The notes below the pieces were generated by a model. It was not told where the DNA came from, ran no database searches, and saw only the letters and a list, made by a program, of their open reading frames with translations. The position numbers and the translations under genes are program-made. From the NCBI GenBank assembly GCA_016745075.1, contig JADGDD010000001.1:1365125-1429124 (forward strand): 64,000 nucleotides of DNA, given 5' to 3'. Source of the DNA: Planctomycetota bacterium. Lineage in GTDB: Bacteria; Planctomycetota; UBA11346. Numbering within the stretch: the first letter of the stretch is position 1; each line of letters opens with the position of its first letter. Below are positions 1-9,016 of this stretch, piece by piece.

Positions 1-532
1 CGTGATTGGGGTTGCAGCCCATTTCTGTCCATGCTTTGATTTTGCCTTTTTGTTCGGATTTGTTGCCAAAATACACACTGTAACCACCGTAAAAGTTTTT
101 GTTCCAGTTTTCTGGTAACATTTGGCTATACGGCCATTCTGGGCTACTGAGCGTTTTTTCTTCGCTAAACGGGATATAGGCTATGTGGTCATCTGTGGTA
201 TCGCCGTCGCCATCCACATCATAATCACTTTTTTGTACAAGCGGACTTCCGTGACCTTCTCCCAAAGGGCTTTTAGATGCTTGGCGGAACACCACATCAT
301 AAGTTCCTTTGGTCACCTTATCGCCACCATAATCAAAAAGACGGCAACTCACTTTTTTTGTGCCAGAAACATTCAGGCCCGGCTCCCATGTTTTTGTGGG
401 CAACGGAAGAAGTCTTGGATTGACGGTGACACCAGCAGTATTCAGCGATCCATTGAAGTCTTCTGCTGCTACATTATGGCTCAACCCAAAGCTGAGTAGT
501 CCAATGATGGCGGTTGTTACGGGGACTTTCAT
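1..532 (-). CDS. Exported protein, C-terminus outside window (partial)
   Basis: The gene starts at 532 and runs off the left edge, so about 177 residues are visible. It opens with a signal peptide (MKVPVTTAIIGLLSFGLSHNVAAE). Further in is an acidic DVDGDGDTTDD stretch followed by a W-P...FYGG...Y..N pattern. The same succession (DIDGDGDISDD, then WP and FYGG) occurs in the N-terminal 170 residues of the double FGE-fold protein at 9017-12106, so the two share an N-terminal module. By analogy it may continue into FGE-fold domains, but that part is not visible. It lies 29 bp downstream of the SGNH hydrolase gene on the same strand and is probably the next gene of the same operon. Function unknown. 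Confidence 0.75.
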   Translation of the reverse strand, partial: MKVPVTTAIIGLLSFGLSHNVAAEDFNGSLNTAGVTVNPRLLPLPTKTWEPGLNVSGTKKVSCRLFDYGGDKVTKGTYDVVFRQASKSPLGEGHGSPLVQKSDYDVDGDGDTTDDHIAYIPFSEEKTLSSPEWPYSQMLPENWNKNFYGGYSVYFGNKSEQKGKIKAWTEMGCNPNH

Positions 533-561
533 GAAATACCTGCTTTCTTCAATGGGTGTGT

Positions 562-1353
562 TTACTCAGCTTCAACTTCGGTTTGATTCTCTTCATATTG
601 CAACTCATTTTCAAACAGGATCGGTTTGAGTTTTTCGATCCACCAGTCATAGCCTTTTTGTGACATGTGTTTTTTATCTTGTCCGTAAAAGTCTGGTTTG
701 GGTTCGCCGTTCTCGCCCAGCATGCCGGGAATAGTGTCAATGTAGGTCAATAATTCATTGCCATCGCAAACGACTTTCAGTAATTCATTCGCTTTATGGG
801 CTATGGGCCATTTGTTCCAGTTTTTAATACTTGGCTTGATGGCGAGAAAATATAATCGGCATGTTGGCAACTTTTCATGCGTCAGCGCCACAAATTCATT
901 CACTTTTGCTATGAAGGTTTCCGGTGAAATACCGCGATTGGTGTCATTATCGCCTTCGTAAATAATCATGGCACGCGGTTCATACGGAAACACGATACGA
1001 TCAGAATAGCGGAACACATCATTCATGTTGCTGCCGCCAAACCCACGAGCAACAATGGTCAGTGGCGCAAAATCACTATGGATTCGTTTATTCCACTTCC
1101 GCATGCTGGAACTACCGATAGCAAGGATTGCACCTTTGGGTGGCGGATTCACTTTATCTTCTTCAACCCACGCCGCTATAGTCTTATCAAAGCCTTTATT
1201 GGGGCGATATTCTTTTCCGGGACTCATAACAGCCGATGTTATTTCTACATCTTGTTCTACGACGTTTTCTGTTTGATCATCCGGTGCTGTCTCTTCGGAA
1301 TACAGAAAAGCAGCACAGAGCACCAGACCAATCGGCAATAATAGATATTTCAT
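562..1353 (-). CDS. Exported SGNH/GDSL-type hydrolase
   Basis: A 263-residue protein with a signal peptide (first ~20 residues). The SGNH blocks are visible in order: IGSSSM (block I serine, about residue 78), GFGGSNM (block II), EGDND (block III, GxND) and DKKHMS near the C-terminus (block V DxxH). Family members hydrolyse esters, including acetyl groups on sugars, outside the cytoplasm; the substrate here cannot be read from sequence. An AAAGGA ribosome site lies 8 nt before the start. It sits 19 bp downstream of a propeller gene in a long co-directional run, which suggests a role in deacylating a carbohydrate handled by that locus. Confidence 0.85.
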   Translation of the reverse strand: MKYLLLPIGLVLCAAFLYSEETAPDDQTENVVEQDVEITSAVMSPGKEYRPNKGFDKTIAAWVEEDKVNPPPKGAILAIGSSSMRKWNKRIHSDFAPLTIVARGFGGSNMNDVFRYSDRIVFPYEPRAMIIYEGDNDTNRGISPETFIAKVNEFVALTHEKLPTCRLYFLAIKPSIKNWNKWPIAHKANELLKVVCDGNELLTYIDTIPGMLGENGEPKPDFYGQDKKHMSQKGYDWWIEKLKPILFENELQYEENQTEVEAE

Positions 1354-1372
1354 AACAAGAATCCTTTTACCT

Positions 1373-4300
1373 TTATTGTGCGACAGGTACCAACACGATA
1401 GAGGTCATAATGGGATAGGCGCAGTTACAGCCAAGGCTGTATTCCGGCATCAATACCAAACCACCAGCGGGCAAGACGTTCATCCAGCAGGATGGACGAT
1501 TAACCTGTGATGCGGTGAAGACGCTATCAGTGGTCATATCATATCCCTCAATACGACCAGAGCGGAAAAAGAGGGTATGGTTCGAGCCGGTTGGTATTGA
1601 GCAGCCTTTTTTACGATTGTGTTCTGGTTTAGCTGTTACTTCGCCAGTTTTGAGATCTATAATCGCTAAATGCTGTTCACCGGGAAAACTATATATTTTA
1701 TCCTTCGTGATGACGGGGTGGCCGATGCTGTAATTATGTTGGTTGGCCAGAAAGCCGTTGGAGGTATACCGAGCATTCCATTGCACCGTTCCTGTTGTGG
1801 CATCGATGGACTGAAAGACATACACCATTTTGGTTTCCATAATATTCTTTTTGTCGGTCTTGTATTTTTTTGCGAGTTTCGCTGCGGCAAGGTCGGTTGG
1901 GCCAATATCACCTATGCCCCCCTCATGCACGCCACCAGTACAGATAAGCTGTCCTTGTTCATACGACAGATAGAAGACGGTTCGTGTTGGGAAATGAAAT
2001 GGGGCTTCATACACAGGTTCGCCAGTTTTCATATCGAGGCAGACTAAGAAACAATCGGATGCGGTGTAGTCTCCAAGTAAGACAGCGTCATCTTTTTCCT
2101 GAGCAATTTTTTCTGAACGGTTTTCTATAAAATAAATACGTTTCTCATCCGTGCTAATGGTGATCGATGAATTGAGTATGGCTTTTGTGTCTGCGTTGTA
2201 GCGCCAGATATCTGCACCCGTCTCTTTATGCAAAGCAAATAGTTCACGACTAAAGGCAAACTCGGCCTCAGAGAATTTCCACATATGGAAAGATTTGGTC
2301 CCTCTATGGACAAACGTTGCGTCAACACTTTGGCGGGTACCGATCAATGTATCCTCCCAAACAGCAATATAACCCCAATCACTCTGTGCTTTTTCGATGG
2401 TGTAGGTATGTATGAGCGCTCCTGTGCGCTGGTCTAAAACCTGACAGCTATTACCAACGGTAAGGTACAAAAAACGGTCATCCATGCAGGCCGAGCCACC
2501 TTCACGCGCTGGGTTAAAGCGGCTGGCTCCTTTGATGTCTTTTTTCCACAGGCTGGTGCCGTTGTAGGCATCCACCATTTCAATGTGCTCAACTTTTAAC
2601 AGCGCCATGAAGCCATTGTTATACAGCGGTCCCATGCCGTTGCTATGATAGCCGCTATTAGCGTCCATGCCGACGGGGGCAAACCATTGTACGCGGTATT
2701 CTTTTCCTTTAACAAGACTATCACCGCTGCACGAGGTGTTTTCTAAGTCGCCATACATGTGTGACCATTGGCCTGCGGATTCCATGCCAGTTCGTACACA
2801 GATGGCGGTGTCATTGGGGCCAGCGCTCCATTGGTAAAAATCACTCTTTTCTGTTGCGGTGCTTGGGCTGATCCACACGCCGCCATAGGGATGCAAAACT
2901 CGCCTGATTTCATTTCTATCACCAGCCTCTGCCGAGCTGATAATGCCGTTGAATAAATAATCGGAGAACGGGAGTTTCTCTTCTGGGTAATGGTGAACGA
3001 CCACTTGTCCGTAACAGCCCAGTGCTTTTAATTGGGTACGCATATCTTCGACCGCTGCGGCGGAACGTTCTACGCACACAATTTGGAAATCACTTTGTTG
3101 ACTCAAGCTCAAAGCCATTGTGACATCATGCATATCCAGCAGCAATACGTAGCCTTTACGCCGCCATGTTTTTTCCAGCAGGGCACTTACAATTGCTGGG
3201 CTTTCGGTGTTTGTTTCTTGGGGCTGTGGAGCGGTGGTTGGAACAACTGTGCCTTGTCCGAAACAATATATGTTTCCTGATTCGGTCGAGGCGATGACCT
3301 TTCCACCCGTGGCTGCCAATTCCCAGACCTGTCCGTCAACGTCATAGCTATGTTTGAGCGCACCAGTTGCACGGTCAAAAACCTGAACGACATTTTTACC
3401 GCCAACAATAAGGTAGGTTCCAACGCTAATAAGGCTGCGACCGTCTGCTACTGCTGTGGTCCATTGTTGTTTTTCTTGTATGTCAGCAAATGCACGTTTA
3501 TCACCACTGAGTTGAACGCCACTTTTAAATGACATAAACCGTCCTTTTACGCGCTGTTTGCTTTGGGCGGCTGATTGATAGGCGGCGTTGTAGAAATCTG
3601 TTTGTGGGACAGCCAGTAATTCTTTTCCGGTCAGTAGGTACACTGTCTTATCAACAGAGACGGCGCGCCATGCTTGCAGACCCATCACCAGACCACGGAT
3701 AGAACGGGTGGCGCTGGCGGTGTCAGCCATGCCTTCGCGGGTGACGCGAATACGCAATACGCCAGCAACGTTCGGCCCGTAATAGACCATGTTATTGAGC
3801 ACGGCTAAAAAGGTGCTGCCGCCTTCACGTCGTGTGTCTAATTTTCCAAGCAGGGATGAGCCATCTGACATGGCGTATTCACCGGGGTTGCCGCGTCCAT
3901 TGGGCACCAACAAACTGTTATCTGCGGCAAGAATGTAGCCCTGCGCGGGCAAGGGCGTGGTCACTTTCCAGAGCTGGCTGCCATCTGAGACGCGAACCGC
4001 ATGCAGAAAGACACCGCCATTTGCTGGGAATAAACCAGACGAAAAATAGGCAATGCCATTGTCTATGGTGACGCCTGTTCGAATTGGCCATTGCGAAGCC
4101 ATACGAGCGTTGGCAACAATGGAGCGTTGCTCTGGCGCAGCGTCGTACACCCAGACCATTTTTCCGTTGTGTTTATCAACGGCGTACATGTGGCCATCAT
4201 CTGAGCCCACCAAAACTAAAGAACCGCTTACGGCTGGGGCAAAACGAATGGAACCTTGTGCAGTAAATTCCCACAAGGTTTTTCCTGTCAGGAGATCAAG

Positions 4301-4663
4301 GCAAAAAAGCGTTTCTTCTGAGGAGGAGGCAAAATACACTTTGCCTTCAGAGATAACTGGGGCAAAAGCGTAATCGTTGGTAACGGTTTGATTGCGTATT
4401 TTTAAAGGGCCGAGGGTATTTTCCCGTTCGCGGATGTAACGGCCACGCGCGGGTTTTTGCCGTGGAATATACGTCCACAACACCGCTTCTTCTGGAGAAA
4501 AATCATCGCTGCTGATTCCTGTCCGTCCGTTGTTTTGCATATAGACGGGCCAGTCGGTATCTGATTGTGCATACACCACTGGCGGCTCTACGTCAGATGA
4601 CCATGCCGCTACCTGTAAGCAGACCAATAACCCCATGCATTGCATTGCTTTTTTTAATAACAC
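1373..4663 (-). CDS. Exported PQQ-type propeller protein with internal methyltransferase-like domain (order A-MT-B)
   Basis: I chose a GTG start at 4663 because GGAG precedes it by 7 nt and it gives a plausible signal peptide (M-LLKKAMQCMGLLVCLQVAA); ATG at 4645 is the alternative. The GTG overlaps the upstream stop by 10 nt. Domains in the 1096 residues: propeller A, about 30-485, opening with DWPVYMQNNGRTG and carrying repeated strand-end motifs such as LDLLTGKTLWEF; a Rossmann methyltransferase-like domain, about 490-600; propeller B, about 630-1096, opening with WSHMYGDLENT and ending in a Cys-rich tail (SCW...LPAGGL...CNC). The usual glycine-rich SAM loop is missing (LLLDMHDVTMAL), so methyl transfer is doubtful. 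Likely a periplasmic or surface binding or scaffold protein. The upstream neighbour has the same domains in permuted order. Confidence 0.85.
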   Translation of the reverse strand: MLLKKAMQCMGLLVCLQVAAWSSDVEPPVVYAQSDTDWPVYMQNNGRTGISSDDFSPEEAVLWTYIPRQKPARGRYIRERENTLGPLKIRNQTVTNDYAFAPVISEGKVYFASSSEETLFCLDLLTGKTLWEFTAQGSIRFAPAVSGSLVLVGSDDGHMYAVDKHNGKMVWVYDAAPEQRSIVANARMASQWPIRTGVTIDNGIAYFSSGLFPANGGVFLHAVRVSDGSQLWKVTTPLPAQGYILAADNSLLVPNGRGNPGEYAMSDGSSLLGKLDTRREGGSTFLAVLNNMVYYGPNVAGVLRIRVTREGMADTASATRSIRGLVMGLQAWRAVSVDKTVYLLTGKELLAVPQTDFYNAAYQSAAQSKQRVKGRFMSFKSGVQLSGDKRAFADIQEKQQWTTAVADGRSLISVGTYLIVGGKNVVQVFDRATGALKHSYDVDGQVWELAATGGKVIASTESGNIYCFGQGTVVPTTAPQPQETNTESPAIVSALLEKTWRRKGYVLLLDMHDVTMALSLSQQSDFQIVCVERSAAAVEDMRTQLKALGCYGQVVVHHYPEEKLPFSDYLFNGIISSAEAGDRNEIRRVLHPYGGVWISPSTATEKSDFYQWSAGPNDTAICVRTGMESAGQWSHMYGDLENTSCSGDSLVKGKEYRVQWFAPVGMDANSGYHSNGMGPLYNNGFMALLKVEHIEMVDAYNGTSLWKKDIKGASRFNPAREGGSACMDDRFLYLTVGNSCQVLDQRTGALIHTYTIEKAQSDWGYIAVWEDTLIGTRQSVDATFVHRGTKSFHMWKFSEAEFAFSRELFALHKETGADIWRYNADTKAILNSSITISTDEKRIYFIENRSEKIAQEKDDAVLLGDYTASDCFLVCLDMKTGEPVYEAPFHFPTRTVFYLSYEQGQLICTGGVHEGGIGDIGPTDLAAAKLAKKYKTDKKNIMETKMVYVFQSIDATTGTVQWNARYTSNGFLANQHNYSIGHPVITKDKIYSFPGEQHLAIIDLKTGEVTAKPEHNRKKGCSIPTGSNHTLFFRSGRIEGYDMTTDSVFTASQVNRPSCWMNVLPAGGLVLMPEYSLGCNCAYPIMTSIVLVPVAQ

Positions 4664-7600
4664 TGAAGAACTCCATTTTTTAAAGCAACCAATACCGATC
4701 CTTGCGCAGTCACAGAGAGTGGGCTCAAGATCGGTTCTGCGGAAAGCGGTGCTTTCCACAATTCTTTTCCATCTGTACGTGAAAATGCGACAAGCGACCA
4801 TTCATGAAATGGTTTTTTTGCATGTGGGCGATAGCCGCAGGCAACGAGCACCATATTTTTACAGACGACGATTCCGTACATTTCCAATTTCGCACTATCC
4901 CAAATCGGTTCATGGAATGCTTTTTCTATTTTCCCGCGCCGATTGAAAAATTTGAACACTGGTTTTTTCTTGAGTTTGAGGTCTCGCTCATTGGGCGCTG
5001 TGGCAACACCTGTTTGAATGTGCGCCAGCAATTTATCCATTGGCCACGCTTCTAATTTTTTGAAACCTTCCAATGGGGTACAGTACAGGGTGTCATCCCA
5101 CGCTGGTGCAACATATGAGGTGAAGGCGGGCTCCACCTGTGGGTACAACACTTTGCCTTTATCATGAGTCATAAAGGTATAAGTACAGCCGGCTTTTAAT
5201 GAACGCCCTGGCTGTGGGCCGTACATCATTGGACCACCTTGAACAAGATAATCACCAATCACGCCAATTTCTCTACCGCGAATATGTTGCCATTTTGCTG
5301 AGGCTTGTTGCGCCAAATAATCTGGCTTCACGACCGACAGATCATTCAAATGATAGGCAACGGGTGATGCCGCACAGCCACCGCAGAGCCACAGAAAACC
5401 GTCTTTAATGGTCATGCTGCCATGGGGAGACATGCCTGCTTTAAAGTCTTCATGCATGTGCCCAGAGGTATTATTTTGCAGAAGCAACGCACCTGTTTCT
5501 GCGTCCACTGCGTAGAGGTGTGAGCCGTCTTGTGGTGTAACACCGCAGGCAAAAAAGGCTTTGCCTTCATGAATCAGTACACCGGAGTTGACGGGCCAGG
5601 TTGAGGAGAAACGACCATAGACCAACATATATCTATTGATTGGCGCTGCTCTGAATCGCCATATTTCTTTGCCGTTTTGTGCATCTAAACAATAGGCATG
5701 CCCATCCGATGAGCCCAGATAAATGCGACCCTGCCAATAGGTAAGGGCGGCGTATATTTTCCCACCCGTTGGGAAAGACCATACTTTTTCACCGCTGGCT
5801 TCTTGTAAGCCGTACACGGTGCCGTCTTCCGTTGCATACCAGATCATACCATTTGCGGTGATGGCAGGAACGGCAAGGCCCGCACGTGGCGGTGTGAAGG
5901 ACCAGCGAGCGGCGGTGACGGTAGTGGAAACATCCACAGGCGCTGAGGAGCTGCGTGTGATGTCGCCTCTATGCATAGGCCAGTCTGCGGCGGTGGCAGC
6001 GGGGCCAGAAGCGCTGTGTCCTGTTTGGTGCAGGCGTTCGCTTTCTGTTGCGGTTCTATTAAACTCAAAATCTCCTGCTGAACCTTTGGCGACAAAACCT
6101 TGTAGGGAATAGTTACAGGCGCAAGAATACGGGGTTGAAAATAATAAACCACCAGCAGGCAGGGCATCTTGCCAGCAACCAGAACGAGAAAAATGATCTT
6201 CAACTTTTCGTCCGGCAGAGCGCAGGTAAAAACAGGAATGACGACCATAAAAACCATCCGGCGTTACATTCACAGGGCCGCAACCGCTGGCCGAGTGGCT
6301 GCTGTTTTCATCTCTATCACTGCCAAGAGTGCCCGTTTTCCAGTCCAATACGCCTTTGGTAGAATGTAAGCCACCATCCATCCAAAAAGGGTGAATATAA
6401 TTATCTTTTTTACCTTTGAGCGGCGCGCTCCATAATATACTTCCGTCGTTCACCTTGAGGCCAATGACCGCACCCATGGTAAAGTTTCTGACGATGATCA
6501 GTTCTGGTGTTGCGGTCAGTCCTGGTCGTGTTGTTCCGAGAGAATTACCAAATTTCTTTTTGAGTTTGGATGCGTTCAAGCTGGTGGTCAGCTCCAACAA
6601 TTCCGGCGAGGTGTTGCTCCAAGCAACCGCCCCTGTTTGTCTGTCCAAAGCCAGTACACCTGCATCTGGTGCGCAATAATAGAGATGCTGACCATGTACA
6701 GCCAACAAACGTCCGTCAACAGAGCCAATAGCTGTATGCTGCCATGTTTCGGTGCCTGCTGCTAGATCAACGGCACTCAGCAGAGCACCTGCACCCCACC
6801 AACGTTCTGGCTTCGGATACGGTGCAATTGGCGGCGCAGGATATTTGGGAAGCAATTTATAAGTGTAGGTATGTGGCCCTGGGTCTTTTGCTCCTGATAA
6901 GATATAGAGTTCGCCTTCTACGACACCAATCCATTTACCATAGCCATGTTCGGCGGCAAGAATTCGTCGCTCTTGTCCGCTTTCTGGGTCCAGTTCTAAA
7001 ACACCGGGACCGGTGTCGTTAATCATATAGAATGCATCTGCGGTCGCCACAAAACCACCGCGACCGACGTAATAATCTTTATCCAATTTCCGCTGCCATA
7101 AGCGCAAACCGTTGTGCAGACTCAACGCTTCAAGTAAATGCGTATTGTTGAAGCGGTCTGGAGGGTCTGTTGGTTCCCCTCCTGATTCTCCAGTAGCCGT
7201 AAATAAACGTCCTGCGGCGATAACCGTAGTACGCGGTTGTGCGCCTATGTAGGGCTCGGAAAGGTATTGGGTTAAATACGGCCATTTTAATTCGGTATCT
7301 GTTGAAACCGGATTGTTGTCTGGGCCGTGATACCAGTGGGTCCAATCATCAAAGCGCGAGAGGTCTTCTTTTGTTAATTTTTTGATGACGGTTTGCGACA
7401 ATGGTTTCTCAACCAAGAGGGCAATGCCGCGCTGGCTCAGTTTTGTTGTGACCTCGGCTTCATTCCAACTAGTATCGCTGATGTAGACATCAATGGCGTG
7501 GTTGGCGAATGGGATTTCGCTAGGGCTTGCTGCTAACACATAGATGTTATTATTAAAAGCGGGGTCATCCTGAAAATCTTGCCTGTGTTTCTCTACATCG

Positions 7601-7782
7601 TTTCCATCAATCAATAGCATGACATGGAGTGCGGTCTTTGCCTGTATATCTTTGGCAAGCACACTGTTCCCACGAACAACGCATAAACCCTTTTCTGGGA
7701 ATGTGCTCATCAGTGCGGAGACATCCTCCGCACTGAGTGAAGCTGTTGCCAACGCAAGACAAATAAGTAAGATTTTTTTCAT
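4654..7782 (-). CDS. Exported PQQ-type propeller protein with N-terminal methyltransferase-like domain (order MT-B-A)
   Basis: A 1042-residue protein with a clear signal peptide (MKKILLICLALATASLSAE). A degenerate Rossmann methyltransferase-like domain occupies about 20-125. Propeller B (about 145-590) opens with WTHWYHGPDNN and ends with SGCWQDALPAGGLL and a CACN cluster, matching the C-terminal end of the neighbour at 1373-4663. Propeller A (about 600-1042) opens with DWPMHRGDITR and shares the pattern GSDGHAYCLDAQNGKEIW then STWPVNSGV with the neighbour's N-terminal half. The two genes are therefore paralogues with rotated domain order. Exported and probably periplasmic or surface-located; ligand unknown. 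It follows the 399-residue propeller gene by 23 bp, in the same presumed operon. Confidence 0.85.
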   Translation of the reverse strand: MKKILLICLALATASLSAEDVSALMSTFPEKGLCVVRGNSVLAKDIQAKTALHVMLLIDGNDVEKHRQDFQDDPAFNNNIYVLAASPSEIPFANHAIDVYISDTSWNEAEVTTKLSQRGIALLVEKPLSQTVIKKLTKEDLSRFDDWTHWYHGPDNNPVSTDTELKWPYLTQYLSEPYIGAQPRTTVIAAGRLFTATGESGGEPTDPPDRFNNTHLLEALSLHNGLRLWQRKLDKDYYVGRGGFVATADAFYMINDTGPGVLELDPESGQERRILAAEHGYGKWIGVVEGELYILSGAKDPGPHTYTYKLLPKYPAPPIAPYPKPERWWGAGALLSAVDLAAGTETWQHTAIGSVDGRLLAVHGQHLYYCAPDAGVLALDRQTGAVAWSNTSPELLELTTSLNASKLKKKFGNSLGTTRPGLTATPELIIVRNFTMGAVIGLKVNDGSILWSAPLKGKKDNYIHPFWMDGGLHSTKGVLDWKTGTLGSDRDENSSHSASGCGPVNVTPDGFYGRHSCFYLRSAGRKVEDHFSRSGCWQDALPAGGLLFSTPYSCACNYSLQGFVAKGSAGDFEFNRTATESERLHQTGHSASGPAATAADWPMHRGDITRSSSAPVDVSTTVTAARWSFTPPRAGLAVPAITANGMIWYATEDGTVYGLQEASGEKVWSFPTGGKIYAALTYWQGRIYLGSSDGHAYCLDAQNGKEIWRFRAAPINRYMLVYGRFSSTWPVNSGVLIHEGKAFFACGVTPQDGSHLYAVDAETGALLLQNNTSGHMHEDFKAGMSPHGSMTIKDGFLWLCGGCAASPVAYHLNDLSVVKPDYLAQQASAKWQHIRGREIGVIGDYLVQGGPMMYGPQPGRSLKAGCTYTFMTHDKGKVLYPQVEPAFTSYVAPAWDDTLYCTPLEGFKKLEAWPMDKLLAHIQTGVATAPNERDLKLKKKPVFKFFNRRGKIEKAFHEPIWDSAKLEMYGIVVCKNMVLVACGYRPHAKKPFHEWSLVAFSRTDGKELWKAPLSAEPILSPLSVTAQGSVLVALKNGVLQCY

Positions 7783-7805
7783 ATGGCACTCTTCTATCCG
7801 ATGGA

Positions 7806-9005
7806 TTAATGAATGGCGTAGAGGTATCCGTCTTGGCTGGCAACATACACCACATCATCATCGACCCATGGTGATGAGAAAATGGGGCCGCCAGTGGTAA
7901 AGGACCATGCTTCTTCACCGGTGTCTGTATGCAGCGCATACAGTTTGCCATCATGGCAACCGAAATAAACAATATTTGATTTACTGGCAACAGATGGATC
8001 TGATAAAATTTCTGCCGAATAGATTTTTTTCCATTGCACGCTCAGGTCTTTTGCTGAGAGCGCGAAAAACTTGCCATCTTTCCGCCCGGTAAACACTTTG
8101 TCTTTCCATGGTGTTGGCGCACTATTGGCAATCAGTTCATTATCATCCACCTGCTTATCCAATAAGAATTGATAGGCGATGCGTCCACGTTGACCTTTGG
8201 CTGCACCCACCCGATCTTTTTTGTCAAATTTGGCTACGCCTCGTGTGGCACTGACATATAAATAGCCATCTGTATCCATTGCTGGTGTTTTGAAAAAATA
8301 CATTCCTGCACCAGATGGATATGGACTTCGTGAGTGCCAATTAACTGTGAGCGTTTCATAATCGTAACTGAATAAGTAGCCCCAGCCGAGTGTTCCACAA
8401 CCATAAAAGGCATCAGAGGCCATGAGCATGGAGGAATATTCAAGTGGCACGTTCTTTTTGATGCTCCATATCTTTTTGCCGTTTGTCATATCAAGACCTA
8501 CAATTTCGCTACTTAATGCGCAGAACACCATGCCATAGGCGACTGCTGGCGAACTTTTTGCCAACTCTTTTTGAGCGCGTCCGGTATATTCCCACAGCAA
8601 TTCCCCCGTCAGCGACAGGCAGAGTAGCTTTCCCTTCACCGTTGCGAAAAATATTTTTTCGTTGGCTATGCAGGCTGATGATTCCACCGCGCTTTTGGTG
8701 GCATGCATCCATTTCTCTGCTCCTGTTTCTGCATCAATGGCATGTACGCCCTTGGGGCTGCCAATATAAACAACACCGCCCCAAGCGACGGGCGACGATG
8801 TTATTTTTCCACCGATATTACTTTTCCATTTTTCGCCCGTCAGTGATACCACGCCCGTTTTATCAAACACACCGGAGCGACCAACATCAGCACGATAAAT
8901 GGCACCGCTGGTAATAGCCTCACCGTGATAGGGTTCTGGTTCTGCTGCGCACAAACATGTTAGCAGTACAGCAAGAAGACACACACATTGTAGTATATAA
9001 TTCAT
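7806..9005 (-). CDS. Exported PQQ/BamB-like beta-propeller protein
   Basis: A 399-residue protein with a signal peptide (MNYILQCVCLLAVLLTCLCAAE) followed directly by one beta-propeller. Repeated blades show the typical alternation of SSPAV/VYIGS, (A)LDxxTGxxxW and WSF motifs, for example VHAIDAETGAEKWMH and the C-terminal blade YALHTDTGEEAWSF, with a last strand DGYLYAIH that closes the ring. AGGAGG lies 7 nt before the ATG. Such propellers usually bind proteins or carbohydrates rather than acting as PQQ dehydrogenases; no dehydrogenase-specific disulfide or metal site is visible. It is 11 bp downstream of the FGE-fold gene. Confidence 0.85.
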   Translation of the reverse strand: MNYILQCVCLLAVLLTCLCAAEPEPYHGEAITSGAIYRADVGRSGVFDKTGVVSLTGEKWKSNIGGKITSSPVAWGGVVYIGSPKGVHAIDAETGAEKWMHATKSAVESSACIANEKIFFATVKGKLLCLSLTGELLWEYTGRAQKELAKSSPAVAYGMVFCALSSEIVGLDMTNGKKIWSIKKNVPLEYSSMLMASDAFYGCGTLGWGYLFSYDYETLTVNWHSRSPYPSGAGMYFFKTPAMDTDGYLYVSATRGVAKFDKKDRVGAAKGQRGRIAYQFLLDKQVDDNELIANSAPTPWKDKVFTGRKDGKFFALSAKDLSVQWKKIYSAEILSDPSVASKSNIVYFGCHDGKLYALHTDTGEEAWSFTTGGPIFSSPWVDDDVVYVASQDGYLYAIH

Positions 9006-9016
9006 TTTGATGCCTC

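Noticed and set aside
1373..9005. True PQQ-dependent alcohol dehydrogenases
   Set aside because: Only the propeller repeats match. Catalytic Asp, Ca-site and vicinal disulfide signatures are not visible and no cytochrome domain or PQQ synthesis gene is near.
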